A stretch of DNA of 64,000 nucleotides from Bradyrhizobium rifense (GTDB taxonomy: Bacteria > Pseudomonadota > Alphaproteobacteria > Rhizobiales > Xanthobacteraceae), in assembly GCF_008123425.1 (NCBI RefSeq), contig NZ_VSSS01000004.1:34572-98571 (forward strand). The letters are read 5' to 3'. A program made the position numbers and the translations under genes. Shown piece by piece: positions 43,518-52,700 of the stretch. Position 1 is the first letter of the stretch. Each line of letters begins with the position of its first letter. The notes below the pieces were generated by a model. That model saw only the letters and a list, made by a program, of their open reading frames with translations, searched no databases and was not told the DNA's origin.

Positions 43518-44336
43518 TCAGCCCTTGATCTCCTCGATCTTGAAATCCTGCTTCATGTCATAGACCGTTCCCGGCCCGAACCACTTGGCAAAAATCTTGC
43601 CGGCTTCTCCCGATGCATCCAGATCGGCCAGCACTTTGTTGACCTGTTCCTTGAAAGCCGCTTCGCCCTTGCGGACGCCTAACCCCCAAGGTTCGAGAAA
43701 GACCGATTTCTCGATGATCGACATCGGCGCGGACGCCTGCGCCTGTTTGCGGAGCTTCATCAGGATCAGCTCCGAGGCGCAGAAGCCGTCGACCTTTCCC
43801 TGAACCACCGCAAGGAAAGCCGAGGACGAATCCTGAAAAGTCACAGTTTCTGCCGTTGGTATGACACGCCTGACGCCTTGTTCCGAAGACGATCCCTTGA
43901 GGGCGCTGACCCGCTTGCCGGAGAGCTGCTCGAGCGTCGCGATGCCGGAATCGGCAGAGACCAGCACCTTCTGTTCGCTGACAAAGTACGAGTAGCTGTA
44001 GTCGATCTGTAGCGCGCGTTCTTTCGACCAGCCGAGATTGGCAGCGAGGATGTCGACCCGGCCCTGTATCAGCTCGGGGATACGGGCCTCGACGGCCATC
44101 GGCTTGATCTCGAGCGCAACACCGAGCGAGTCCGCGACCTTGCGGCAGATGTCGATGTCGTATCCGACGATTTCACGTGTCTTCGGATCCTGGAAGCTGA
44201 ACGGCTCGGCCGTGCCGAGCGTCCCACAGATCAGCTTGCCGCGCGCCCTCACGTCGGCAAGCTCGTCGGCCTTTGCCGCGCCGACGACCCCGGTCAGGAA
44301 CAGCAATCCGGCGGCGGCGACCTGGAACAATCTCAT
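43518..44336 (-). CDS. Polar amino-acid ABC transporter substrate-binding protein
   Basis: This is a 272-aa periplasmic protein (SBP_bac_3). The signal peptide (1-24, MRLFQVAAAGLLFLTGVVGA) is cut at AKADELADV. The opening RGKLICGTLGTAEPFSFQDPKTREIVGYDIDICRKVA, in short conserved blocks, and the later DILAANLGWSKERA carry the usual ligand-binding Arg/Asp pattern of glutamate/glutamine/cystine binders. The exact ligand is not clear. AAGGGAAGAG precedes the ATG. It lies 11 bp after the aminotransferase gene. Confidence 0.95.
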   Translation of the reverse strand: MRLFQVAAAGLLFLTGVVGAAKADELADVRARGKLICGTLGTAEPFSFQDPKTREIVGYDIDICRKVADSLGVALEIKPMAVEARIPELIQGRVDILAANLGWSKERALQIDYSYSYFVSEQKVLVSADSGIATLEQLSGKRVSALKGSSSEQGVRRVIPTAETVTFQDSSSAFLAVVQGKVDGFCASELILMKLRKQAQASAPMSIIEKSVFLEPWGLGVRKGEAAFKEQVNKVLADLDASGEAGKIFAKWFGPGTVYDMKQDFKIEEIKG

Positions 44337-44347
44337 GGCTCTTCCCT

Positions 44348-45571
44348 TCATCCGTAGCGCAAGGCCGCACAGGTTCGCGCGAGCCGTGTGCAGGCTTCCT
44401 CGATCTTCGGCAACGACGTCGCGATGGACATGCGCAGATAAGATGACATGCCGTAGGCCGTGCCATCGATCACTGCGACGCCGGCGGCGTCGAGAAAGTG
44501 CATGACGACGTCCATATCCGTCTTCAGGATCTTGCCCTCGGGCGTGGTTTTGCCGATCAGGCCGGCACACGAGGGAAACACATAGAAGGCGCCGTCGGGC
44601 GGAAGGCAGGAAAGGCCGGGAATGTCGTTCAGCAAGGCGACCGCACGATCGCGGCGGCGGCGATACATCTCGCGGGCCTCGGTGACGAAACCCTGATCGC
44701 CTTCAAGCGCTGCGGTCGCCGCCGCCTGGCTGATCGCAGACGTGCAGGACGTCGACTGCGACTGGATCGTGTTCATGGCGGCGATGAGCTCTGAGGGCCC
44801 AGCTCCGTAACCGAGCCGGAAGCCGGTCATCGCATAGGTCTTGGAGACGCCGTTGACCAGTAGAGTCCGCGTCCTCAGCCGAGGTTCGGCGGCAACGATG
44901 CATGGAGTTGCCTCGCCATCGAAGCGAATGTGCTCGTAGATGTCGTCGGTCATGACCGCGACATGGGGGTGCCGCAGCAGCACCTCGGCGAGCACGGCTA
45001 TCTCGGCAGCGGAATAAAACGCACCGGTGGGATTGCACGGGGAGTTCAGGATAAGCCAGCGGGTCTTCGGCGTGATCGCTTTCTCCAGAGCCTCGGCCGA
45101 CAGCTTGAACCGTGCGTTCTCGCCGCAGCTCACGATCACCGGCGTGCCGTCGCAGGCCTCGACCATGTCGGGATACGAGACCCAATAGGGTGCGGGGACG
45201 ATCACCTCATCGCCGGCTCCGAGCGTGGCAGCGAGTGCGTTGTAGATGACCTGCTTGGCGCCGCCACCGACGGAGATCTCGTTCATGGCGTAGCGAACGC
45301 CGTTCTCGCGGGCGAGCTTTGCGATGATCGCCTTGCGCAGCGCCGGCGTTCCGTTGACCGGAGTGTAGCGCGTCTCTCCCGCTTCGAGCGCGGCCGCAGC
45401 CGCGTCGCGGATATGCTTGGGCGTATCGAGATCAGGCTCGCCGGCCGTGAGATCGATGACGTCACGTCCCTCGGCCTGGAGCTGACGGACCCGTTCCCGC
45501 GCGACCATGCTCGGCGACGGTTTGATCCGTTGAACCCTCGGGGCGAGGGCGATGGCACCAGCGCTGCTCAC
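44348..45571 (-). CDS. PLP-dependent aminotransferase, aspartate/aromatic (class Ib) type
   Basis: This is a 407-aa fold-type I enzyme. It has LTAGEPDLDTPKHI (substrate loop), YTPVNGTPALRKAI, the NSPCNPTGAFYS motif, DDIYEHIRFDGE, and the Schiff-base K244 in GVSKTYAMTGFRLGYG. It is close in type to alphaproteobacterial aspartate/prephenate aminotransferases, but the operon position suggests a catabolic role on the imported amino acid. The start GTG overlaps the stop of the RraA-like gene (GTGA), so the two are coupled. Confidence 0.94.
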   Translation of the reverse strand: MSSAGAIALAPRVQRIKPSPSMVARERVRQLQAEGRDVIDLTAGEPDLDTPKHIRDAAAAALEAGETRYTPVNGTPALRKAIIAKLARENGVRYAMNEISVGGGAKQVIYNALAATLGAGDEVIVPAPYWVSYPDMVEACDGTPVIVSCGENARFKLSAEALEKAITPKTRWLILNSPCNPTGAFYSAAEIAVLAEVLLRHPHVAVMTDDIYEHIRFDGEATPCIVAAEPRLRTRTLLVNGVSKTYAMTGFRLGYGAGPSELIAAMNTIQSQSTSCTSAISQAAATAALEGDQGFVTEAREMYRRRRDRAVALLNDIPGLSCLPPDGAFYVFPSCAGLIGKTTPEGKILKTDMDVVMHFLDAAGVAVIDGTAYGMSSYLRMSIATSLPKIEEACTRLARTCAALRYG

Positions 45572-46242
45572 GACGCTGCTCCTTGGGCAGGAGCGCTTCC
45601 GGTACCCATGTAGGAATTGTCGACGCGGCCTTCGCGGATGGCTGCGAGTGCGCCGGCTTCGCGCGCCTCCTGCTGTCTGACCCGGTCGAGCAGCTCCGCG
45701 GCAACGGATCGGTCGAAGGCCACGACACCATCCTCGTCGCCGAGAATGACGTCGCCCGGCATCACCACCATGCCATCGATCGAGACCGGCACGTTGATCT
45801 CTCCGGGACCTGATTTGTAGGGACCGCGATGAGTGACGCCGCGTGCAAAACAGGGAAAGCCAGCATCAGCGAACGCGGCGACATCGCGGACGGCGCCGTC
45901 GATGACGAAGCCGGCGACTCCCATCGCCTTGGCGCGCGTCATCATGATCTCGCCGACGAGGGCCTGGTTGAGATCGCCACCGCCATCGACCACGAGCACG
46001 TCGCCCGGTCGGAGCAGCTCATACGCCTTGTGCAGCATGAAATTGTCGCCGGCCCGCGTCTTGACGGTGATCGCGGTGCCGATCAGGCGCGCGTTGCCAT
46101 GGAACGGGCGGAGCGCGCGTGTCCCATGCAGCCGGTTCATGTTGTCGGACACGATCGCGACCTGCGCCGCGGCAAAATCGGCGATGATTGCTGGTGGGAC
46201 CGAGGGTGGAGAGGGAAGCAGTCGATGACCGGGCAGGAGCAT
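45568..46242 (-). CDS. RraA/HMG-aldolase-like protein
   Basis: This is a 224-aa protein of the RraA/4-hydroxy-4-methyl-2-oxoglutarate aldolase family. It has SDNMNRLHG near the N-terminus, GDVLVVDGGGD, and E98-X20-R119-D120 (GEIMM to AVRDV), close to the D-X20-R-D signature of divalent-metal HMG/CHA aldolases. True aldolases split 4-hydroxy-4-methyl- or 4-carboxy-4-hydroxy-2-oxoacids to pyruvate. The alternative, RNase E regulation as for E. coli RraA, is less likely in a transport operon. It is the first gene of the operon and is divergent from a LysR gene. The ATG at 46242 has no strong ribosome site. Confidence 0.9.
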   Translation of the reverse strand: MLLPGHRLLPSPPSVPPAIIADFAAAQVAIVSDNMNRLHGTRALRPFHGNARLIGTAITVKTRAGDNFMLHKAYELLRPGDVLVVDGGGDLNQALVGEIMMTRAKAMGVAGFVIDGAVRDVAAFADAGFPCFARGVTHRGPYKSGPGEINVPVSIDGMVVMPGDVILGDEDGVVAFDRSVAAELLDRVRQQEAREAGALAAIREGRVDNSYMGTGSAPAQGAAS

Positions 46243-46310
46243 GGGCAAAACCGATGGGCTGTGTGCTGGAGCGCAGATTTCGCCCGAAGCCTGCCCTGCG
46301 ACTGGCTTGA

Positions 46311-46330
46311 AGAAAAGTGAATATTTTTCT
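46311..46330. promoter_or_regulatory. Inverted repeat between the LysR gene and its likely target operon
   Basis: AGAAAA-N8-TTTTCT, an AT-rich palindrome in a GC-rich region, lies 41 bp before the LysR start and 68 bp before the RraA-like start. The size and place fit a LysR-type operator. Confidence 0.5.
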
Positions 46331-46371
46331 ACGTATTGGATCGCTTTTTTCGATTGATAGGGATCGAAGCC

Positions 46372-47298
46372 ATGGTGAGCCTGACACTCAAGCAGGTCGA
46401 AGCCTTCTACTGGATTGCCGAATTGGGCGGGGTGGTTGACGCCGCGGAGCGGCTGAACCTGGCGCAATCGACCATCTCCAAGCGCATCGCCGAGCTGGAA
46501 GCAGCGATCGGGAGCACGCTGTTTGATCGCAACAGCCGAACGATCAGCCTGACGCGCAGTGGCGAAAATCTGATCGAGCTCGCGGCTGAGCTGTTGGAGC
46601 TTGAGGCGCGAATGCGCCAGGTCGCAGCAGGGCCGCTGGCCTTCAGTGGTGCCTTCCGGTTCGGCGTCACCGAGCTTGTGGCGCTGACCTGGCTCCCGAA
46701 ACTGATCGTGGCCATGAAGGAGGCCTATCCGGCGGTCATTCCGGAGCCCGAAGTCGAATCCAGCGTCGTGCTTCTCGACAAGCTCGCCGATCGTCGCCTG
46801 GATCTTGTCATTGGTCTTGATCCGCCGGCCAATGCTGACTTCAACGCACTGCCGCTCGACAGCGCTACGCTGCAATGGATGTCGGCGCCCGGCGTCGGCC
46901 CCAAGGCCGACGAGGCTACGCTGGATGAGATCGCCCGATATCCGATTCTGACCCAAGGGGAAGGATCAGGCTTGCAGAAGCTCGTTCTGGATTGGCTGGG
47001 TGCGAGCGGAATCAAGCTCAATCGCGTCGTCAAGTGCAACAGCCTGAGCGTTCTCTCGGCACTGGCCGTGGCCGGGCTCGGCATCACCTTTCTCACCGAA
47101 CAGTACTTCCGGCATGAAATCGAGATCGGCCTGCTGCGCACGATCAGAACGTCGCCTGCGATCCCGCAGATCAGGTATTTTGCCGTGACGCGTGCGGATG
47201 CGGTCGATCCGCTGGCCGGGCAGATCGCGCGAATCGCGCGTGAATGTTGCGATTTCTCGCTTCGAGGATTGTCAGCCAGGCGCGTCCGGCAGGCCTAG
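46372..47298 (+). CDS. LysR-family transcriptional regulator
   Basis: This is a 308-aa regulator. The N-terminal winged helix (about 1-60) reads LTLKQVEAFYWIAELGG, LNLAQSTISKRIAELE, LFDRNSRTISLTRSG. The C-terminal effector domain (about 88-295) has the periplasmic-binding fold start FRFGVTELVALTWLP. The ATG at 46372 follows AGGGATC; a TTG 12 codons earlier is rejected. It is divergent from the RraA-aminotransferase-ABC operon and most likely controls it. Confidence 0.94.
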   Translation: MVSLTLKQVEAFYWIAELGGVVDAAERLNLAQSTISKRIAELEAAIGSTLFDRNSRTISLTRSGENLIELAAELLELEARMRQVAAGPLAFSGAFRFGVTELVALTWLPKLIVAMKEAYPAVIPEPEVESSVVLLDKLADRRLDLVIGLDPPANADFNALPLDSATLQWMSAPGVGPKADEATLDEIARYPILTQGEGSGLQKLVLDWLGASGIKLNRVVKCNSLSVLSALAVAGLGITFLTEQYFRHEIEIGLLRTIRTSPAIPQIRYFAVTRADAVDPLAGQIARIARECCDFSLRGLSARRVRQA

Positions 47299-47299
47299 G

Positions 47300-47354
47300 T
47301 TTGACGCGTTTTCTTGACGCGAACCGGTATCCACTTCGCTCGAAAACGCTTTAG
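47300..47354 (-). repeat. Dispersed palindromic intergenic repeat, copy 2
   Basis: This is the inverted copy of the element at 33523-33580, with outer arms GCGTTTTC/GAAAACGC and inner arms GCGAA/TTCGC. Its CTAAAG end provides the TAA stop of the M23 peptidase gene. Confidence 0.85.
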
Positions 47355-48718
47355 CCCGCGCTGAGCCGCACGCCGGCGCGCAAGAACTTCTGCGGGTCGA
47401 CGGCTTCGCCATCGATGCGGGTTTCGTAGTGCAGATGCGGGCCGGTCGAACGTCCCGTCGAGCCGACGAGGCCGATGACCTGGCCGATCTTCACGATCTC
47501 GCCGACCTTGACGTTGATCTCGGAGAGATGGCCGTAGCGGGTCGACAGCCCGTTGCCGTGATCGACCTCGACCATGCGGCCATAACCACCGGACCAGCCG
47601 GCCGAGACCACCTTGCCGTTCGCGGTGACGCGCGCGGGATCGCCGGTCGCTGCACGAAAATCGAGGCCGGTATGCATCGCGGGCCGGCCGAGGAAGGGAT
47701 CGCTGCGCACGCCGAAGCCGGAGGTGAATTCGACCTCGCCGACGACAGGCTTGCGATAGGGCACCTGCGCCAGCGTGCGGTTGAGCCGTTCCATGTCGGC
47801 CCGGGTGACGTTGATACGATAGAGCTGCTTCTCGAACGGGCTTGCATTGGCGGTGAGCTTCACCGGCACGAAGGGACCGCCCATCGCGGCGCGCGGCACG
47901 GCGGCCTCGAGACTGGCCATGTTCAGGCCGAGGTCGCTGACCACGCCGCGCATGCGCCGCATCCGCGAATCCATGCCTTCCTCGACGGCGCTGAGCGCCG
48001 CAACCTGGCGGCGCTCGACCTGATCGAGCGATGTCGTCAGCCGGACCAGGACATTGTCAAAGCCCTGGTTCTTGGCGAATTGATTGACCGGCGGGGCGAT
48101 CACGGCCGGCGCACGCGATTCGAGCCGGGCTTCGCGGTCAGGCGGCGCCACGAAGATCACGGTGTCGCTGATCGGCGAGGGTTTGGGTGTGCCTTGCGTC
48201 GTCGTCTGGTTCGCGTCGCCACGCTGCGGCGTCGAGCGGGGGATCGATCCGGTGACATCGGGCATGGCGCCCAGCGCCGTCGCCCGGGACTCCAGCGCCG
48301 TCTGGCGCTTCATGATCTGGTCGAGCTTCTGGTCGAACTGCTCCTGGTCGAGCAATTGCCGGCTGGTGGTGCGGTCGACCTTGGCGCGCAGCTCGGCGAT
48401 GCGGTCCTCATAGGCGTATTGCATCTCGGCCTGACGCGCGATCAGCCGGGTCAGGACGTCGTCGCGGAAGGCGAAATAGGTCCCGGTCGCTGCCGACCAC
48501 AGGCCGAGCAGGACGACGGTGCCGACCACGATCCAGAACACCACAGGCCCGAGACGGACCTGCTTGCCGTGATGCACGATGGTGTAGGCGTCATCGGCGT
48601 CGGGCAGGGGAATCGCAACAGCTGCCGCAGCAGCGGCAGGACGGCGATGGAAGGCCCGTCCGTGGTCGTGGGAATGATGCTGGGGGTACTGCGAATATTG
48701 GGCAGAACTTTTCGACAT
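47351..48718 (-). CDS. M23-family peptidoglycan endopeptidase (membrane-anchored)
   Basis: This is a 455-aa protein. The His/Ala-rich cytoplasmic N-terminus (1-55) is followed by one TM helix (about 59-81), a coiled coil (about 92-150), a Pro/Thr-rich linker, a second helical segment and a C-terminal LytM/M23 domain (about 330-450). The zinc motifs are HTGLDFRAATG and GPHLHYE, with GYGRMVEVDHGNG and RYGHL between, so the domain looks catalytically complete. It probably cuts peptide cross-bridges during growth or division. The ATG at 48718 follows GGGAG. A GTG two codons earlier is rejected. Confidence 0.94.
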   Translation of the reverse strand: MSKSSAQYSQYPQHHSHDHGRAFHRRPAAAAAAVAIPLPDADDAYTIVHHGKQVRLGPVVFWIVVGTVVLLGLWSAATGTYFAFRDDVLTRLIARQAEMQYAYEDRIAELRAKVDRTTSRQLLDQEQFDQKLDQIMKRQTALESRATALGAMPDVTGSIPRSTPQRGDANQTTTQGTPKPSPISDTVIFVAPPDREARLESRAPAVIAPPVNQFAKNQGFDNVLVRLTTSLDQVERRQVAALSAVEEGMDSRMRRMRGVVSDLGLNMASLEAAVPRAAMGGPFVPVKLTANASPFEKQLYRINVTRADMERLNRTLAQVPYRKPVVGEVEFTSGFGVRSDPFLGRPAMHTGLDFRAATGDPARVTANGKVVSAGWSGGYGRMVEVDHGNGLSTRYGHLSEINVKVGEIVKIGQVIGLVGSTGRSTGPHLHYETRIDGEAVDPQKFLRAGVRLSAG

Positions 48719-48785
48719 CGGCACTCCCGCGCCGGTCGGAACGGTTCCTTGCGGCCTAATTGCCGCGGCAATCTGGGCCTGTCAT

Positions 48786-48833
48786 GGTTAATTTTCCGGA
48801 AACGGGAGCGCTCGATTTTAACGGGCTGGTTAA
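48786..48833 (-). promoter_or_regulatory. TTAACC half-sites upstream of the M23 peptidase (CtrA-like)
   Basis: On the minus strand TTAACC-N6-TTAA (48818-48833) and TTAACCAT (48784-48791) lie 65-115 bp before the peptidase start. CtrA, the alphaproteobacterial cell-cycle regulator, binds TTAA-N7-TTAA and TTAACCAT half-sites. The first spacing is off by one. Confidence 0.35.
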
Positions 48834-49579
48834 AGACTTCTTGCAGCTAGCAACACGTCGTCGGCATGGCCATCGACCCGGACGTTGCGCCAGATCCTGG
48901 CCACTTGGCCGTCGGGCCCGATCAGCACCGTGGTGCGAAGAATCCCGAGGAAGCTCTTGCCATACATGGATTTTTCGCCCCAGGCGCCATACGCCTCCAG
49001 CATCTCATGCTGCTCATCCGAGACGAGGGGGATGCCGAGGCTGTGCTTGTCGCGGAACTTCTCCTGGGCCTTTAAAGGATCGGCCGAAATGCCGAGCACG
49101 GCGGTGCCGGCAGCGGCAAAGGCGTCCTTGAGCCGGGTGAAGTCGATTGCCTCGCGGGTGCAGCCCGGCGTGTCGGCGCGGGGGTAGAAGAACAGGACAA
49201 GCTTCTGGCCGGCATAGTCCGACAGTGTGACGACGTTGCCGCCGTCGCGGGGCAGGCGGAAGGCCGGCGCCGTCTGGCCCTCGGCCAAGGACTTCGATGA
49301 CAAGGACTTCGACGACAAGGACTTTGCTGACAACGACTTTGCTGAAACGGCGGACGCTGCAGCTGCGGGTTTAGAGGCCTTTTCAGAAGATGTTAACCGT
49401 TTCGATGCGGCCTTATGCGATGCTTCCTTGGCGCCTGCTTTGCCTGATTTGCTTGCCGATGCCGGCTGTGTTTTCGCGCCACGTGTTTGAGTCGATGCCC
49501 GTGTTTTCTGGGGCTTCTTTTTAGCGGTCGGACTGCCGGAGGGCGTTTTGGACGATTTCTTTCGGGATTTCTTGGACAT
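48830..49579 (-). CDS. Single-Cys peroxiredoxin (Bcp/PrxQ-type) with basic N-terminal tail
   Basis: This is a 249-aa protein, about 95 residues longer than typical Bcp. Residues 1-100 are rich in Lys, Ser and Ala, like histone H1, and end in repeats of SAKSL/SSKSL. The peroxiredoxin domain (about 101-249) has FFYPRADTPGCTREAIDF with peroxidatic C140. The resolving Cys of E. coli Bcp, five residues on, is Ile here, and no other Cys exists, so recycling must use an outside thiol. It reduces peroxides. GGAAGG precedes the ATG. Confidence 0.92.
   Translation of the reverse strand: MSKKSRKKSSKTPSGSPTAKKKPQKTRASTQTRGAKTQPASASKSGKAGAKEASHKAASKRLTSSEKASKPAAAASAVSAKSLSAKSLSSKSLSSKSLAEGQTAPAFRLPRDGGNVVTLSDYAGQKLVLFFYPRADTPGCTREAIDFTRLKDAFAAAGTAVLGISADPLKAQEKFRDKHSLGIPLVSDEQHEMLEAYGAWGEKSMYGKSFLGILRTTVLIGPDGQVARIWRNVRVDGHADDVLLAARSL
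49286..49345 (-). repeat. Four 15-bp tandem repeats in the peroxiredoxin tail
   Basis: Units of the form CAAGGACTTCGATGA recur at 49286, 49301, 49316 and 49331 with one to four differences. They encode the SAKSL/SSKSL pentapeptides, so copy-number change keeps the frame. Confidence 0.9.
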
Positions 49580-49747
49580 ACGCCTTCCTTTCGTCGCTTT
49601 CGGCGGGTCAACCAAAGCGGTATTGCAGCTCTCGTCCGGTGTGCCGGATTCGCGCCCTCGGCTGGGCAATTCTGGCGGCGACGGAGTATGGTTACAAGGA
49701 ATTCCACGCACCACCCCACTGCTCGTTGAACGCGCTCCCGGGGCGAA

Positions 49748-52700
49748 ATGACGAACAGCAGGAACATTCGAGGTATGGCGGCAATGCCGGGGCGGGGAGC
49801 GTCGATTCCCGTCGACGGCTGCGGTCCCGGCGGCGCTCAATCCTACGACGGGCGCCTGTATCGAGAGGCAATGGCTAGGAATAAGTCGCCCCAGGATCAC
49901 AATCGGGACTTCGATCGGCACGGCGGCCATCACGAGCAGCCGGGATGGGACGAAGCCGACTGGGATCAAGACCAGGAAGAGGAGGCGGGTCATCGCGCAC
50001 GCCGCCTGCTGTCGCGTTCCAGTTCGCGCATCCCGGTCGGTGACGGTTTCTCCTTGTTTCGCCGGGTGCTGCCGAGTGGCCGCTGGGTGCGCCGGACGGC
50101 CGTCGTCCTCGGCGCATTGATCGTCATCTTCGTCGGCTGTTTTGGCGCGCTGTGGTGGCGGCTCGGCGCCGGTCCGATCAACCTCGACATGGCGACGCCC
50201 TGGCTCGCCGCCGCGATCGAGGACAATATCGGCCACGGCAACACCGTGGAGGTCGGCGGCACCCAGATCGAGCGCGCCGGGCGGGTCCGGATTGCCGTGC
50301 GTATCCGCGACATCATCGTCCGCGATCACGACCATGCCATCGTCGCCAGCGCGCCGAAGGCCGAAGTGCGGCTGTCGGGGGCAGCACTGCTCACCGGGCA
50401 CCTGCGCGCCGAAAGCCTCAACCTCGTCGATGCCGAGCTCGCGATCCGGATCGCACCCGACGGCACCGTCACGGTGTCCGCCGGCGACACGGCGAAGCCG
50501 CTCGCAACCGGCGTCGCGTCCAAGAGAGAAGCGGGCCTGCCGCCGACATTCCCGCGTAACGGCGTTCCGCCGCCACCGTTCGGGATAGGGCCTGCAACTC
50601 CGGACGCGTCCCAGGCCACAGCTCAACCCGCCGCGCAGAGTGGAATTCTTCAGGGCCTCGACTGGCTCGACAGCCTGAGCCTGACCGGCCTCGACGGACA
50701 GAACCTCAACGAGATCGGTCTCAAGAACGGCAATCTGATCGTCGACGATCAGCAACGCGGCAGCAAATGGACGTTTGAGAACATCACGCTCAGCCTGCGC
50801 CGGCCGAGCGATGGCGGCGTCGCGCTCAGCTTCGGCGAAGAGGGTGCGCGCCCGTGGTCGCTGCGCGCCACGATTGGACCGAGCGAGAATGGCGTACGCT
50901 CGATCGATATCCGCGCCGACAAGCTGTCGACCGCCAACATCCTGCTCGCGCTGCGCGTCAAGGACCTCACCTATACGGCCGATCTGCCTCTGACCGGCGA
51001 GCTCAAGGGCGAGCTCGGCCGCGACGGCGTGCCGACGTTCTTCCGCGGCAAGGTCACGATCGGTGCGGGCAACATCATCGACACCGATACGCCGGATTAT
51101 CCGATGGCGATCGACTCGGCCGAGATCAACGTCGAGTGGGACGCGGGACGGCGAGTGCTGGTCGCACCGTTCAAGATCCTCTCCGGCGCCAATCGCCTGA
51201 CGCTACTCGCCCATATCGAGCCGCCCAACGGCACCACCAATGATTGGCAGCTCGGCTTCAGCGGCGGCTCGATCCTGCTCGGCGGCATCGACAACGAGCC
51301 GCCGCTCGTTTTCAACCGTATCGCGATCGGATTCCGCTTCGACACCGATCACAAGCGCATGGTGCTGACGCAGGCCGACATCTCCAACGGCGAAATCGGC
51401 GTCGCCGGCACTGGTGCGATCGACTATTCCGGCGAGCCGCGCCTGACGCTGGGCTTTGCGGGGACGCCGATGTCGGCCTCCGCGCTGAAGCGGATGTGGC
51501 CGACGCTGGTGGTGCCCGAATTGCGCCAATGGGTGATCGAGCGGATCGAGCGTGGCACGCTCCAGCGCATCGAGGTCGGCATCAACTCGCCGACGCGGAA
51601 TCTTCCGCGCAAGGGACCGCCGATTCCCGATGACGGTCTGTCGGTCAACATCGTGGCAAGCGGCGTCGCGGTTCGTCCGGTTGACGGCATGCCGGTGGTG
51701 CACGACGCCGATCTGAAGGCGCACGTCACCGGACGCACCGCCACCGTGAATATCGCCCAGGGCATTGCCGATACGCCCGCGGGCCGCAAGATCACGATCT
51801 CCGACTTCACCTTCGAGGTGCCGGACATGGCGCCGAAGCCCTCGCCCTCGCGGACCCGCTTCCGTGTCGATGGTCCGGTGCCGGCGGCGGCCGAAATGCT
51901 GTCCAATGACCGGTTGAGCGATCTGTCGTCGACCGTCGTCGATCCCAACACCAGCAAGGGCACGTTCACGGCGAACATCCAGCTCGGCCTGCCGGTGACG
52001 GGTGGATTGACCAAGGCGGACACCGTCTACGCCGTCACCGCCGACCTCAACGGCTTTGCCGCCGACAAGCTGGTGATGAACCAGAAGCTAGAGGCCAACA
52101 ATCTCAAGATCGTCGCCAACAACCAAGGCTACCAGGTCAAGGGCGACGTCAAGATCAACGGACAGGCGGCCTCGCTCGACTACCGCAAGGCGACCGATGG
52201 CGATGCGGACGTCAAGCTGCAGACGACGCTGGACGACGCAAGCCGTGCCCGCCTGGGTTTCGACCTCAGCCCCGCCGTCAGCGGATCAGTGCCGGTCAAG
52301 GTGTCGGGCAAGATTGCCGGCGGTCCCGACCAGACGACGAAGCTTGGCATCGAGGCCGACCTGACCTCGGTCAAGCTCGACAACATTCTTCCCGGTTGGG
52401 TCAAGCTGCCGGGCAAGGCGGGCAAGGCGACCTTCAAGGTGGTGCCGACGGCACAATCGACGCGCCTCGAGGACATCGTCATCGAAGGCGGCGGCGCCTC
52501 GATCAAGGGCTCGCTGGAAGTCGACCCGAACGGCGACCTGATGAATGCGAACTTCCCGACCTACTCACCGTCCGACGGCGACAAGACGTCGCTGAAGGTG
52601 GAGCGCGGTCAGGACGGCGTGGTCCGGGGGACCATGCGCGGCGACGTGTTCGACGGCCGCGGCTTTCTGAAGTCGGCGATCTCAGGCAATCCCAAGGATG

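Noticed and set aside
45568..46242. Naming the RraA-family gene rraA (RNase E inhibitor)
   Set aside because: The operon with an aminotransferase and amino-acid transporter, and the E-X20-R-D motif, favour an aldolase. Presence of rne elsewhere in the window is not evidence of a link.
49580..50755. Upstream extension of the peroxiredoxin frame to about 640 codons
   Set aside because: It is antisense to the AsmA-like gene. The ATG at 49579 has a good ribosome site.
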